Assembly (NCBI RefSeq): GCF_001581005.1
Contig: NZ_LHZV01000066.1
Coordinates: 124,001-188,000, forward strand
DNA length: 64,000 nt
Source of the DNA: Acetobacter orleanensis
GTDB lineage: Bacteria; Pseudomonadota; Alphaproteobacteria; Acetobacterales; Acetobacteraceae
Reading direction: 5' to 3'
Shown: piece after piece, positions 7,562 to 17,657 of the stretch
Position numbering within the stretch: position 1 is the first letter of the stretch
How the letters are laid out: each line of letters starts with the position of its first letter
The notes under the pieces: generated by a model
Told to the model about the DNA's origin: nothing
The model's input: only the letters and a program-made list of their open reading frames with translations
The model's database searches: none
Made by a program: the position numbers and the translations under genes

Positions 7562-10453
7562 ATGGACAATCCATCTTTTCCCAGTGCTCAGAAACTCAGT
7601 GTGCGTGGGGCACGGGCGCATAACCTCAAAAATGTTGATATCGACATTCCACGGGATTGTCTGACGGTGGTGACCGGGCTTTCCGGGTCCGGCAAGTCCT
7701 CTCTGGCGTTTGATACGATCTATGCTGAAGGCCAGCGCCGCTACGTGGAAAGCCTGTCCGCCTACGCCCGCCAGTTTCTGGAACTGATGGGCAAGCCGGA
7801 TGTGGATTCCATAGAAGGGCTTTCCCCCGCCATTTCCATCGAGCAGAAAACAACGTCCAAAAACCCGCGCTCCACCGTGGGTACCGTGACGGAAATTTAT
7901 GACTATATGCGTCTGCTCTGGGCGCGGGCGGGTGTGCCCTATTCTCCCGCCACGGGCCTGCCGATTGAAGCCCAGACCGTCAGCCAGATGGTGGACCGTG
8001 TCATGGCGCTGCCGGAAGGCACCCGCCTGCTGCTGCTCTCCCCCGTTATCCGTGACCGCAAGGGGGAATACCGCAAGGAACTGGCGGAGTTGCAGCGCAA
8101 GGGCTTTACCCGCGTAAAGGTGGATGGCGAGCTTTACGAAATTGCGGACGTCCCTGCCCTGAACCGCAAGCTGCGCCATACGGTGGAAGTGGTGGTGGAC
8201 CGTGTGGTGGTGAAAGAAGGGATTGAAACCCGTCTGGCGGATAGTTTTGAAACCGCTTTGAGCCTGTCCGACGGCATTGCCTACACGGAGGAGGTAATCA
8301 AGGACAAAAATGCCGAACCCGAACGGCTGGTCTTTTCTTCCCGCTTCTCCTGCCCTGTCAGCGGTTTTACGCTGGAAGAAATTGAACCACGCCTCTTTTC
8401 CTTCAACGCCCCGCAGGGGGCCTGTCCGTCCTGTGACGGGTTGGGGTCTGAAACCTTTTTCAATCCTGCCCTTGTTGTGCCGGATGTCTCAAAATCCTTG
8501 CAAAAAGGGGCGATTGCGCCCTGGAAAGATGCAAAATCTCCTCTGCTGGAACAGACATTGACCAGCTTAGCGGCGCATTTTGGCATCAGCATGGACACCC
8601 CATGGAAAGACCTGCCTGAATCGGCTCAGGACGGTATTCTGAACGGTGTTGATGAAAACATCGATTTTACCTATCAGGATGGCCGCAAGAGCTATACGGT
8701 CAGCAAACCGTTTGAAGGGGTTCTGGCCAGCCTCGCCCGGCGTCTGGCCAGCACGGACAGTATGTGGGTGCGGGAGGAACTGTCCCGCTATCAGTCTGAA
8801 AAACCGTGCCATGTCTGCCATGGTGCGCGCCTGAGGCCGGAGGCTCTGTCCGTCCATGTTGCCAATAAAACCATCGCTCAGGCCTGTGACCTGCCAATTG
8901 GTAAGGCGCTGGCGTGGTTTGAGACAGTCATGCCAACCCTAACCCCGCAAAAAGCTGAAATTGCCCGACGTATTCTGCGTGAAATTCAGGAACGCCTGAC
9001 CTTTCTGGATGATGTCGGGCTGGACTATCTGACCCTCTCCCGTAGTTCCGCCACCCTGTCCGGTGGGGAAAGCCAGCGGATCCGGCTGGCCAGCCAGATA
9101 GGCTCGGGCCTGACCGGCGTGCTGTATGTGCTGGATGAACCCTCCATCGGCCTGCATCAGCGTGATAATGAACGCCTGCTTGGAACGCTTGAGCGTTTGA
9201 AAAAGCTTGGAAATACGCTGATTGTTGTCGAACATGATGAAGACGCCATCAGAAGTGCGGACTGGCTTGTGGATATGGGGCCGGGCGCTGGCGTCAATGG
9301 CGGTACAGTCATTGCGGCGGGCACGCCGGAGCAGGTTGCCAAAGTGCCGGAGAGTCTGACAGGCGCGTATCTGTCCGGCCGTAAAAGCATCCCGGTGCCG
9401 GAACATAGGCGTCCGTATGACAAGAAAAAAGTCCTGACGGTGGAAGGCGCTACCGGACATAACCTGAAAAATGTCACGGCGCATTTCCCTCTGGGAACAT
9501 TTACCTGTGTGACAGGGGTTTCCGGCAGTGGAAAATCCACGCTGGTCATTGATACGCTCTATAAAGCTCTGTCCCGCCAGTTGATGGGGTCTTCCCAGTC
9601 TCCAGAGGCTTATAAGGAGATTAAAGGGATAGAGCTGCTCGATAAGATTATTGATATTGATCAGTCTCCTATTGGTCGCACACCCCGTTCCAACCCGGCA
9701 ACCTATACCGACCTGTTTACGCCTATCCGGGACTGGTTTGCAGAACTGCCGGAAAGTAAGGCGCGCGGGTACAAGCCGGGTCGGTTCTCCTTTAACGTGA
9801 AGGGTGGGCGGTGCGAGGCGTGTCAGGGTGATGGCGTTCTCAAGATCGAGATGCATTTCCTGCCAGATGTGTTCGTGACCTGTGATACCTGCAAAGGTAC
9901 GCGCTATAACCGTGAGACGCTGGACATCAAATTCCGTGGCAAATCCATTGCGGATGTGTTGGCCATGAGCGTGGATGAAGCCCTGCCCTATTTCTCGGCG
10001 CAGACCCGTATCCGGGACAGGCTGGCCATTTTGCAAAAAGTCGGTCTTGGCTATGTCGCCCTTGGCCAGCAGGCGACCACGCTTTCCGGTGGGGAAGCGC
10101 AGCGCGTGAAGCTGTCCAAGGAACTGGCGCGTCGGGCCACAGGCCGCACCGTATATATTCTGGATGAACCAACAACTGGCCTCCATACAGAAGACGTCAG
10201 AAAGCTTCTGGAAGTTCTGCATGTGCTGGTGGATCAGGGCAATACGGTTATTGTCATTGAGCATAATCTGGAAGTAATCAAAACGGCGGACTGGATTGTG
10301 GATGTCGGGCCGGAAGGCGGGGATGGTGGTGGCCGTATTGTTATAGAAGGCACACCGGAAGATGTTGCGGCCTGCCCGGAAAGCTATACGGGCCAGTTTC
10401 TTGCGCCACTGCTTAAATCCACCCCTGCAAAAACCAGAAAAAAGAAGAAATAA
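7562..10453 (+). CDS. uvrA: UvrABC excision nuclease subunit A
   Basis: The DNA damage sensor of nucleotide excision repair, an ATPase that loads UvrB. The 963-residue length is normal. Two ABC ATPase modules are present: Walker [20 protein letters not shown] near residue 40 and [16 protein letters not shown] in the second half, with signatures [12 protein letters not shown] and [12 protein letters not shown]. Zinc-binding cysteines are visible in the CPSCDGLG region and in CEACQGDG with [10 protein letters not shown]. The protein ends in a lysine-rich tail. The start ATG at 7562 leads directly into the conserved [13 protein letters not shown]. No clear LexA-type box was seen in the 140 bases upstream. 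The creatininase-like gene starts 3 bases after the stop. Confidence 0.98.
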   Translation: MDNPSFPSAQKLSVRGARAHNLKNVDIDIPRDCLTVVTGLSGSGKSSLAFDTIYAEGQRRYVESLSAYARQFLELMGKPDVDSIEGLSPAISIEQKTTSKNPRSTVGTVTEIYDYMRLLWARAGVPYSPATGLPIEAQTVSQMVDRVMALPEGTRLLLLSPVIRDRKGEYRKELAELQRKGFTRVKVDGELYEIADVPALNRKLRHTVEVVVDRVVVKEGIETRLADSFETALSLSDGIAYTEEVIKDKNAEPERLVFSSRFSCPVSGFTLEEIEPRLFSFNAPQGACPSCDGLGSETFFNPALVVPDVSKSLQKGAIAPWKDAKSPLLEQTLTSLAAHFGISMDTPWKDLPESAQDGILNGVDENIDFTYQDGRKSYTVSKPFEGVLASLARRLASTDSMWVREELSRYQSEKPCHVCHGARLRPEALSVHVANKTIAQACDLPIGKALAWFETVMPTLTPQKAEIARRILREIQERLTFLDDVGLDYLTLSRSSATLSGGESQRIRLASQIGSGLTGVLYVLDEPSIGLHQRDNERLLGTLERLKKLGNTLIVVEHDEDAIRSADWLVDMGPGAGVNGGTVIAAGTPEQVAKVPESLTGAYLSGRKSIPVPEHRRPYDKKKVLTVEGATGHNLKNVTAHFPLGTFTCVTGVSGSGKSTLVIDTLYKALSRQLMGSSQSPEAYKEIKGIELLDKIIDIDQSPIGRTPRSNPATYTDLFTPIRDWFAELPESKARGYKPGRFSFNVKGGRCEACQGDGVLKIEMHFLPDVFVTCDTCKGTRYNRETLDIKFRGKSIADVLAMSVDEALPYFSAQTRIRDRLAILQKVGLGYVALGQQATTLSGGEAQRVKLSKELARRATGRTVYILDEPTTGLHTEDVRKLLEVLHVLVDQGNTVIVIEHNLEVIKTADWIVDVGPEGGDGGGRIVIEGTPEDVAACPESYTGQFLAPLLKSTPAKTRKKKK

Positions 10454-10456
10454 GCT

Positions 10457-11317
10457 GTGTTGTTCAAAAAGAAGAAAAATAGGATTGTTGGGTCCGTTTT
10501 GTCCTGCCTTGTGCTGGGAGCCTCTGTGCTGTCTTCGTCCGCTTTTGCACAGAGCGTGGCGGGAGGACAATCTGGCAGCGCTGTCAGTTCCGTTCTGTTT
10601 GCAAAGCACACATGGACAGAAATTCAGTCCGGTGTGGCGGCGGGGGTGACGACCATCATCATCCCTGTTGGGGGTACGGAACAGAGTGGCCCCTACATTG
10701 CTGTGGGCAAACATAATGAACGCGCTGCTTATCTTGCGGAAAAGATTGCGGAAAAAACCGGAAAAACACTGGTAGCACCCGTTATTGCCTATGTGCCGGA
10801 GGGCAGCACGTCTCCACGGTCTTCCCATATGCGGTTTCCCGGCACGATTACGGTGCCACCAGATGTTTTTGAAAAACTTCTTGTGTCCGCCGGGGAGAGT
10901 TTTCAGGTGCAGGGCTTCCGGCTGATCGTTTTTATCGGGGATCATGGCGGGTATCAGAAATATCTTGAAAAAGCCGCGGCATTACTCAACCAGACATGGC
11001 ACGGGACAGGCGCGCGGGCCCTGTATGTCAGTGGTTTTTATACCGTGATCGCCCATCAATACGCAGACTGGCTGAAACAGCAGGGCTACGGGAAAGATGT
11101 AGGGCAGCATGCGGACATCAGCGACACCTCGCTGATGTTGGCGGTTGACCCCTCTATGGTCCGGCAGGATGCGCTCCACCATGCGGGAGCGCCTTCTCCG
11201 CAGGAAGGGATTTATGGTGGAGATCCACGCCGAGCTTCGGCCCCCCTCGGGCAGGCTGGCCTTACCATGCAGATTAACGCTGCCGTGCAGGCTATTCAGG
11301 CTGCACGGGGATTCTGA
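10457..11317 (+). CDS. Exported creatininase family protein
   Basis: A 286-residue protein starting at GTG 10457, just after the uvrA stop. The N-terminus is lysine-rich (MLFKKKKNR) followed by a hydrophobic stretch and SSAFAQS, a clear Sec signal with cleavage near residue 31. The mature part has creatininase-family landmarks: IIIPVGGTEQSGPYIAVGKHN (metal ligands Glu and His), APVIAYVPEG, RFPGTITV, FIGDHGGYQ and QHADISDTSLMLAV. Family members are zinc or manganese amidohydrolases acting on creatinine, formamides or similar. The canonical Asp after the first motif is replaced by His-Asn. The substrate is unknown; periplasmic location sets it apart from the second copy at 28613. Confidence 0.82.
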   Translation: MLFKKKKNRIVGSVLSCLVLGASVLSSSAFAQSVAGGQSGSAVSSVLFAKHTWTEIQSGVAAGVTTIIIPVGGTEQSGPYIAVGKHNERAAYLAEKIAEKTGKTLVAPVIAYVPEGSTSPRSSHMRFPGTITVPPDVFEKLLVSAGESFQVQGFRLIVFIGDHGGYQKYLEKAAALLNQTWHGTGARALYVSGFYTVIAHQYADWLKQQGYGKDVGQHADISDTSLMLAVDPSMVRQDALHHAGAPSPQEGIYGGDPRRASAPLGQAGLTMQINAAVQAIQAARGF

Positions 11318-11451
11318 GAGCGGAGTAGTTAAAGAACTTCTGTAAGAATAAATCTCAAGAACAAAGCTCCGTTGTGAGAATTCTGAAAATAGACGCTTAA
11401 TCACGCATATGCTAAAGCGTTGTCGCGTGATGATGACAGCACAAGAAAGGG

Positions 11452-12741
11452 ATGGGCTGTAATATTATGGTAGTAAAAAGACATCTGGCAGCCGCTACGG
11501 CTGTGTTTGTCGCTTTAGGCGCGGGGGCCAGTTTGGCCGTTGCGCAGGAAGCCAGTCAGTCCCCTGTGCAGACAACAGGGCCGTCTGCTACCCCGCAGCC
11601 TGCACCGGCGCCTGCCTTGCAGGGTTCCCCGACCCAGCCAGCGGTTCCTGCTGTTGCGCCCACAATCCAGACCATTCCGGGCATGCCGCCGGTCATCAAT
11701 CCGGCCAACCTGTATAGTGAGACCACGCCCGAGCATATCGCGCCGGAGGTGGCAAAGGATCTGGCCCGTGTTTACGTGCCAAACCTGCGCTCTAATGATG
11801 TGTCGGTTATTGATCCTGCAACGTCAAAAGTGGTGGACCGTTTCCCCGTTGGGAAAAGCCCGCAGCATGTGGTGCCGTCTTGGGACCTGCGGACTCTGTG
11901 GGTCACTAACAATGCCGAAGGCACCACCAACGGCAGCCTGACTCCCATTGACCCCCGCACAGGCAAACCCGGTCAGGCCATTGCGGTGGATGACCCCTAC
12001 AATATGTATTTCACGCCGGATGGCAAATCCGCCATTGTGGTGGCAGAAGCCCGCAAGCGGCTGGATTTCCGTGACCCGCATACCATGGCGCTCCAGCAGT
12101 CCGTGGAAACGCCGGACTGCAAGGGCGTGAACCATGCGGATTTCTCCATCGATGGCCGCTACGCCATTTTCACCTGTGAGTTTGGTGGGCATCTGGTCAA
12201 GGTTGATACCGTCAACAAGACCGTGCTGGGCTACCTGAAGCTGTCCAGTGGTGGCATGCCGCAGGATATTCTGGTCTCCCCGAATGGGAAGACGTTCTAC
12301 GTGGCCGACATGATGGCGGATGGCGTGTTCCTTGTGGATGGTGATAGCTTCAAGGAAATCGGTTTTATCCCGACAGGGATAGGCACACATGGTCTGTATC
12401 CCAGCCGGGATGGCACGAAAATGTATGTCGCCAACCGTGGGTCTCACAAAATCCATGGGAAGCCGCACAGCAAGGCGGGTGGTGTTACGGTGATTGATTT
12501 TGCCACTAACAAGATTGTGGCAAACTGGCCTATTCCTGAAGGCGGCAGCCCGGACATGGGCAACGTGAGCGCGGACGGCAAAACCCTTTGGCTCTCTGGC
12601 CGTTTTGATGATGTTGTTTATCAGATCAACACGGAAAATGGTTCCATGCAGAAAATCCCGGTCGGGGCTGAGCCACACGGCCTGACAGTCTGGCCGCAGC
12701 CGGGCCGCTATTCTATCGGTCATACAGGTATTTTGCGCTAA
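11452..12741 (+). CDS. Exported YVTN-type beta-propeller protein
   Basis: A 429-residue protein with a signal peptide (KRHLAAATAVFVALGAGASLAVAQ), then a Pro/Ala/Gln-rich linker (about residues 45-80), then repeated propeller blades such as ARVYVPNLRSNDVSVIDPAT, TLWVTNNAEGTTNGSLTPIDP, KMYVANRGSHKIHGK and TLWLSGRFDDVVYQI. The YVTN family often binds proteins, metals or cofactors at the periphery of periplasmic redox systems; no catalytic motif is visible. The ATG at 11452 or the one at 11467 could start it; AGAAAGG lies directly before the first, so spacing favours the second only weakly. A strong two-way terminator follows. Confidence 0.8.
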   Translation: MGCNIMVVKRHLAAATAVFVALGAGASLAVAQEASQSPVQTTGPSATPQPAPAPALQGSPTQPAVPAVAPTIQTIPGMPPVINPANLYSETTPEHIAPEVAKDLARVYVPNLRSNDVSVIDPATSKVVDRFPVGKSPQHVVPSWDLRTLWVTNNAEGTTNGSLTPIDPRTGKPGQAIAVDDPYNMYFTPDGKSAIVVAEARKRLDFRDPHTMALQQSVETPDCKGVNHADFSIDGRYAIFTCEFGGHLVKVDTVNKTVLGYLKLSSGGMPQDILVSPNGKTFYVADMMADGVFLVDGDSFKEIGFIPTGIGTHGLYPSRDGTKMYVANRGSHKIHGKPHSKAGGVTVIDFATNKIVANWPIPEGGSPDMGNVSADGKTLWLSGRFDDVVYQINTENGSMQKIPVGAEPHGLTVWPQPGRYSIGHTGILR

Positions 12742-12771
12742 CACGGCGCAACGCGCGCATACGTGTGAAAA

Positions 12772-12817
12772 CCAGAAAAAACCCCTTCCTTTTTGTTAAG
12801 GAAGGGGTTTTTTCTGG
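12772..12817. terminator. Bidirectional rho-independent terminator
   Basis: A stem of about 20 perfect base pairs (arms at 12772-12791 and 12798-12817) with a six-base loop. Its A and T runs lie inside the arms, so it can end transcription both of the beta-propeller gene from the left and of aldA from the right. Confidence 0.9.
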
Positions 12818-12932
12818 GGCTATTTTTCAGGGCACAAGGTCTGAAAAACAGACTGCCTGCAAAGGGTAAAGAAACATTGAGCAGAGACGCCTGATTTTTT
12901 CAGGTCTGTCTCCACTCTGTTCCGTTAAGGCC

Positions 12933-14393
12933 TCAGGCGTTCAGGTAAATTGTCTTGGTCTGCACGTAGGCTTCAAGACCGTATTTTCCATCTTCACCGC
13001 CAAGGCCACTGTCTTTGTAACCGTGATGGAAACCCTGCGGGGCTTCACCACCTTCACGATTGACATAGACTTCCCCGAAATTCAGGTCGGAGCTGATGCG
13101 CATGATCTTTTTGAGATCCTGCGTAAAGACATAGGCAGACAGACCATACCGGCAGTCATTCGCCTGACGCAGAGCATCCTCAAAGTCCTTCACTTTGGTC
13201 AGCAGCATGACGGGGCCGAAAACCTCGTTCTGCACAATATCCATGCCTTCCTTCACATTGGTCAGCAAAGTTGGTGCGTAGAAGTAGCCTTTATCATAAA
13301 TACCACCTTTCAGACGCTCCCCACCCGTTTGCAGTTTGGCTCCCTGAGAGACGGCTTTTTCCACCATGGCATGAACTTTTTCCAGTTCTTGCTTACTCAC
13401 TTTCGGCCCCATATCCGTTTCGGCATCAAGGGGGTTACCAACTTTGAGTTGGGCAATTTTCTTTGTCACCAGATCAGCAAATTTGTCATAAACCGCTTCA
13501 TGAATATAGGTGCGCTCATTGCTGGTGCATACCTGTCCACCATTGGTGAAGCGGGCCAGAACGGCGGCTGTGGCGGCTTTTTCCAGATCTGCATCCTCCA
13601 TCACGATAAACGGTGCTTTACCGCCTAACTCCAGCCGGACTTCCTTGAGCGTATCCGCAGCGGCCGCCATGATTTTCTTGCCGGTGGCGGTGCTGCCCGT
13701 CATGGTGATCAGCCGAACATCGGGGTGTTCCACCAACGGGGTGCCAACGCCTTTGCCGTCACCCGGTACCACATTCAGGACACCTACCGGGAAAATACCG
13801 GCTTCTTCCGCCAAACGCGTGGCTTCCAGAGCGGCCAGAGGTGCGAGTTCATGCGGTTTGATAACAATGGTGTTGCCTGCCGCCAGTGCGGGTCCAACTT
13901 TACGGGCGAACAGGGCCAGCGGGAAGTTCCAAGCAGAAATGCCGCCAATCACACCGTGCGGAATTTTTTCAATCAGGATTTTTTCTCCCGGACGGCTACC
14001 CGGAATAATATCCCCTTCCAGCCGACGGGTATTTTCCGCTGCAAAGCGAAGCAGTCCTGCCGCAAAGGCGACTTCCGTTTTGGCTTCTTTAAGTGGTTTG
14101 CCCATCTCGCTGGTAATCAGGTGAGCAAGGCGGTCAGCATTTTTATCAATCAGAGTCTTAAAGGCGTAGAGCGCATCGGCCCGTTCTTCCGCTGTTTTGC
14201 GGCTCCACGCCGGAAACGCTTTTGATGCCGCCGCGACGGCAGTTTTAACATCCTGTTCCGCGCCATTGGCGACGACGGCTATGAGTTCTCCCGTTGCCGG
14301 ATTGTGAATGTCCAGCGTTTGGCCCCCGCTGGGTTTTGTCCAAGCGCCATTGATAAACAGATTATAGTGCGGTGTTGTCTGCGAAGAAGACAT
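12933..14393 (-). CDS. aldA: Lactaldehyde/glycolaldehyde dehydrogenase (AldA-like)
   Basis: An NAD-dependent aldehyde dehydrogenase of 486 residues. It has SAWNFPL, GSTATGKKI, the catalytic Glu in LELGGKAPF and the catalytic Cys in FTNGGQVCTSNERT. The C-terminus, FGEVYVNREGGEAPQGFHHG followed by KDSGLGGEDGKYGLEAY, resembles E. coli AldA, which oxidises lactaldehyde and glycolaldehyde, more than generic succinate-semialdehyde dehydrogenases. The substrate remains inferred. It diverges from a LysR-type regulator whose start is 171 bases away, with a candidate operator between them. This arrangement suggests local control by that regulator. Confidence 0.83.
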   Translation of the reverse strand: MSSSQTTPHYNLFINGAWTKPSGGQTLDIHNPATGELIAVVANGAEQDVKTAVAAASKAFPAWSRKTAEERADALYAFKTLIDKNADRLAHLITSEMGKPLKEAKTEVAFAAGLLRFAAENTRRLEGDIIPGSRPGEKILIEKIPHGVIGGISAWNFPLALFARKVGPALAAGNTIVIKPHELAPLAALEATRLAEEAGIFPVGVLNVVPGDGKGVGTPLVEHPDVRLITMTGSTATGKKIMAAAADTLKEVRLELGGKAPFIVMEDADLEKAATAAVLARFTNGGQVCTSNERTYIHEAVYDKFADLVTKKIAQLKVGNPLDAETDMGPKVSKQELEKVHAMVEKAVSQGAKLQTGGERLKGGIYDKGYFYAPTLLTNVKEGMDIVQNEVFGPVMLLTKVKDFEDALRQANDCRYGLSAYVFTQDLKKIMRISSDLNFGEVYVNREGGEAPQGFHHGYKDSGLGGEDGKYGLEAYVQTKTIYLNA

Positions 14394-14506
14394 TGAAAAT
14401 CACCTTTTTAAAGCAGGAGGAAACAGCGGATAATCAGACAATCTCGTTTCCGGAGTTACTGATCAAAACGTCTGTGCTGTTGATAGTTCCCACCTTCTCA
14501 TAAGTC

Positions 14507-14519
14507 TTCATGCAATGAA
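14507..14519. promoter_or_regulatory. Candidate LysR-type operator (T-N11-A dyad)
   Basis: The 13-base sequence TTCATGCAATGAA is a near-perfect dyad (arms TTCAT and ATGAA) of the T-N11-A form bound by LysR-type regulators. It lies between divergent aldA and the LysR gene, 46 bases before the latter's start codon. Confidence 0.45.
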
Positions 14520-14564
14520 AAGTGATTATAAAAGAGTAAAATGCTCATTTAAAGTGATCATAAT

Positions 14565-15434
14565 ATGTACACGCCAAAACTCTCTCACCTCCGGTTTTTC
14601 TGCGCCATTGTGGAAGCAGGCTCTCTTGCTGCTGCGGCGCGGCGTATGCATTGTGTGGCGTCCAACCTCACGATGCGGCTGAAGGAACTGGAGGCTGACC
14701 TCGGGCAGGACCTGTTTGTGCGGGAGCGCAAAAAGCTTCTCATTACCCCCGCAGGACGACTGTTTTATAAGGAAGCGAAAGATATTGTCAGCCGTGCGGA
14801 CCGCCTGCCGCAATTATGGGCCCAAACCCTGCCGCGCGGCATTTTGAATATCGGGGCGCTAGATGTCGCGTTTTTGAGGCTGCTCCCCCAGTGTGTGCCC
14901 CGGTTTATCCGTGATTACCCCGGTATCCAGCTAAATATTCTGCAAAAACCCAGTTTTAGTCTTGAACGGATGCTGGTGAGTGATGAGATTGATCTGGCGC
15001 TGACAGACGGGCCGGTTGAAAATACGCTGCTGGAAGGTACTTTTGCGTTTTCCGAGACCCTGCATCTTGTTGTGCCCGAGCATGTCCGAAAAATCACGCC
15101 GGATGTGATAGAACATTCCGATATCTACCTCTTTGACAAAGACTGCTTTTACAGGCGCTGTGCTGAAAACTGGCTGGAAAGTAAAAATTATCATCCTCGT
15201 TCCATTGTTACACTGGAATCTTATGCCCTGATTATGGCGTGTCTGAAAACAGGGGCAGGTCTGTCTTTCATGCCAGAAAGTGTCCTCAGGCAGTTCCGGA
15301 AAGAAGGGGAAAACCTTAGAACATTCAGGCTGGATGGGCTTGGGCCGACGGATGTGTATTTTGTGTGGAGAAAACACGCGAAAAGCCAGATTATCGAAAC
15401 ATTTATTGAAATGGCGCGGGCGATTGAACAATAG
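14565..15434 (+). CDS. LysR family transcriptional regulator
   Basis: A 289-residue regulator with the LysR winged helix-turn-helix at residues 5-65: LSHLRFFCAIVEAGSLAAAARRM, then LTMRLKELEADLGQDLFVRERK and LLITPAGRLFYKEA, followed by an effector-binding domain with normal spacing. The arrangement, divergent from aldA with a T-N11-A dyad between, suggests it controls aldA and itself. The effector is unknown. The ATG at 14565 has no strong ribosome binding site, but the next in-frame starts would remove part of the DNA-binding helix. The intergenic region is visibly AT-rich. Confidence 0.9.
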   Translation: MYTPKLSHLRFFCAIVEAGSLAAAARRMHCVASNLTMRLKELEADLGQDLFVRERKKLLITPAGRLFYKEAKDIVSRADRLPQLWAQTLPRGILNIGALDVAFLRLLPQCVPRFIRDYPGIQLNILQKPSFSLERMLVSDEIDLALTDGPVENTLLEGTFAFSETLHLVVPEHVRKITPDVIEHSDIYLFDKDCFYRRCAENWLESKNYHPRSIVTLESYALIMACLKTGAGLSFMPESVLRQFRKEGENLRTFRLDGLGPTDVYFVWRKHAKSQIIETFIEMARAIEQ

Positions 15435-15559
15435 GCTCTCAATGCCTTTTAGACCTCGACAGAGTTCTGCCAGAGTGCTTCATAATCGTAACGAAATAAT
15501 GCGCGCCGCCCGCTGCCGTCTGGCTCTTGGGTGTGCTGCATCTGGTGGGAGATTTGGGT

Positions 15560-17593
15560 ATGTCATTACGGAACCGTTTTTTATCCAGCGTCGGGCTGAC
15601 AGTCCCGCGTCTTGCCGTGATGGGGCTGGCACTGGTGAGCCTGTCTCAGCAAGGGCAGGCCGCGCAGCCTGAGGTTTCTGTCCAGCCCCAGCCGCAGCCT
15701 CTGCCGCTCCCTCCTGCTGTGCCCACGCCGCAGGATGTGCCTTTTGGTAGCACGCTCTCTCTGGCTGTTGATGGTACGGACCTCGCGCGCCATATTCTCA
15801 GCATGAAGGAGACAATCCCTCTTCCTGCGCGTATCGCGCAGAAGGGTGGGGATTTTGTGCTCCTCTATCCCATGTGGCTACCCGGAAACCACTCTCCCAG
15901 CGGCACGATTGATCAGTTGGGCGGACTGATCGTGAAGGCGGATGGCAAGATCATCCCGTGGCTGCGTGATACGGTAACAGTCAGTGCCTTCCATGTTGAC
16001 GTGCCCAAGGGCACCAAAGAGCTGGACGTGTCGTACCAGTTGCTCACGCCGGTTTCTTCAAAAGAGGGCCGTGTTGTCATGACGGATACTATGGAGAACG
16101 TGCAGTGGGCTGACGTTTCTCTCTATCCGGCCGGATATTTCACACGGCAGATTATGGTGCATCCAAGCGTGACCTTTCCGGCAGGCTGGTCCTACGGAAC
16201 TGCTCTGCGGTCTGACGGCACAGGGGCAGCCAGCAAGGTCTCCTTCCAGCCGGTTTCTTTTAACACGTTGGTTGATTCGCCAATTTTCGCGGGAAAATAT
16301 TTCCGCAAATTTGATCTGACACAGGATGACAAGGTCTCCGTCACGTTGAATGTCATGGCGGATCATCCGGAAGATCTGGCCGCGACGGATGCACAGATAC
16401 AGGCGCACAAAAATCTTGTGAAACAGGCAAACCTGCTGTTTGGATCACATCATTACGCGCATTATGACTTCCTTCTTGCGCTAACAAACAAGCTGGGCGG
16501 TATTGGGCTGGAACATCATCAGTCCAGTGAAAACAGTGGCCCCAGAGGCTATTTTACGCATTGGGATAAAACCTTCGGGATGCGCGATTTGCTGGCCCAT
16601 GAATTTACACATTCATGGAATGGCAAATACCGCCGGCCAGATGGGCTGTGGGCGCCGGATTTCAACACACCGCAGCGCGGTACGGGCCTGTGGGTGTATG
16701 AAGGCCAGACACAATACTGGGGTTATATTCTGGCGGCTCGTGCCGGGCTGATGACCGTGCCGCAGGTAAAGGATGCGCTGGCTCAGGTAGCTGCAACCTA
16801 TGACAACCGGCAGGGCCGACAGTGGCGCCCGCTGATTGACACAACCAATGATCCGATTATCGCCCAGCGTGCTCCACAGTCATGGAGAAGTTGGCAGCGG
16901 AGTGAGGATTACTATTCAGAAGGCCAACTGATCTGGCTGGATGCGGATACGCTTATCCGCAAATTTTCCGGCAACACAAAAAGCCTGAACGATTTTGCGA
17001 AAGCGTTTTTCGGCACAAATAACGGCAGTATCGTGACCAGCACCTATAGTTTTGATGATGTGGTGAAAACACTGAACGCCGTGCAGCCGTATGACTGGGC
17101 AAAATTCCTGCGTGAGCGGCTCTATAACACCAGCACACATGCGCCGCTGGACGGGTTTACGCGTGGGGGCACCAATGTTGTTTATACTGAAAAGCCGTCA
17201 GACTACGTAAAATCCTATTCTGATTTACGGCATGTTTCTGACTTCCTGTTCTCTCTGGGTCTGGCGGTAAGCAAGAAAGGCTCAGTAAGTGAGGTACTGT
17301 GGGGGAGCCCCGCTTGGCAGGCCGGGATCACGCGTGATCAGGATCTTCTGGCTGTAAATGGAGAATCCTATGAGCCTGATATGCTTCAGGACGTGATTAC
17401 CAGTGCCAAAAATAAGGATGCTGCTCCCATAGAACTGCTGTTGCGGGATGGTGAGCACTATCATACGGTGTCTGTCACCTATCATGGCGGCTTGCGGTAT
17501 CCGCATCTTGAAGGGAATACGCAGCTTCTGGATACCATGCTGGCACCGCTTGGTGACCAGAAGGATACCGCCAGATCCGGCGCAGGAAAATAA
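15560..17593 (+). CDS. M61 family metallopeptidase with PDZ domain
   Basis: A 677-residue exported peptidase starting at ATG 15560, with GGGAG upstream; a TTG at 15527 is less likely. The N-terminus (MSLRNRFLSSVGLTVPRLAV, then a hydrophobic stretch to GQAAQP) is a signal peptide. The catalytic zinc motif is LLAHEFTHSWNGKYRRP, in which HExxH supplies two ligands and the active Glu. EGQTQYWG shortly after carries the third ligand, as in glycyl aminopeptidases of family M61. A PDZ-like segment (VLWGSPAWQAGITRDQDLLAVNG) lies near the C-terminus. Such enzymes cleave N-terminal Gly or Ala in the periplasm. The gene ends 64 bases before the DUF2075 gene. Confidence 0.9.
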   Translation: MSLRNRFLSSVGLTVPRLAVMGLALVSLSQQGQAAQPEVSVQPQPQPLPLPPAVPTPQDVPFGSTLSLAVDGTDLARHILSMKETIPLPARIAQKGGDFVLLYPMWLPGNHSPSGTIDQLGGLIVKADGKIIPWLRDTVTVSAFHVDVPKGTKELDVSYQLLTPVSSKEGRVVMTDTMENVQWADVSLYPAGYFTRQIMVHPSVTFPAGWSYGTALRSDGTGAASKVSFQPVSFNTLVDSPIFAGKYFRKFDLTQDDKVSVTLNVMADHPEDLAATDAQIQAHKNLVKQANLLFGSHHYAHYDFLLALTNKLGGIGLEHHQSSENSGPRGYFTHWDKTFGMRDLLAHEFTHSWNGKYRRPDGLWAPDFNTPQRGTGLWVYEGQTQYWGYILAARAGLMTVPQVKDALAQVAATYDNRQGRQWRPLIDTTNDPIIAQRAPQSWRSWQRSEDYYSEGQLIWLDADTLIRKFSGNTKSLNDFAKAFFGTNNGSIVTSTYSFDDVVKTLNAVQPYDWAKFLRERLYNTSTHAPLDGFTRGGTNVVYTEKPSDYVKSYSDLRHVSDFLFSLGLAVSKKGSVSEVLWGSPAWQAGITRDQDLLAVNGESYEPDMLQDVITSAKNKDAAPIELLLRDGEHYHTVSVTYHGGLRYPHLEGNTQLLDTMLAPLGDQKDTARSGAGK

Positions 17594-17657
17594 GAGACTA
17601 TTTGATAGTCTGGAGAGTTTTTTACAAATTTCTTCAGGCTATCAGCAAGGAGGGCGC

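Noticed and set aside
8939-10945. A 668-residue leftward frame
   Set aside because: It is antisense to uvrA and the creatininase-like gene. Its length comes from codon bias on the opposite strand, and the translation has no domain.
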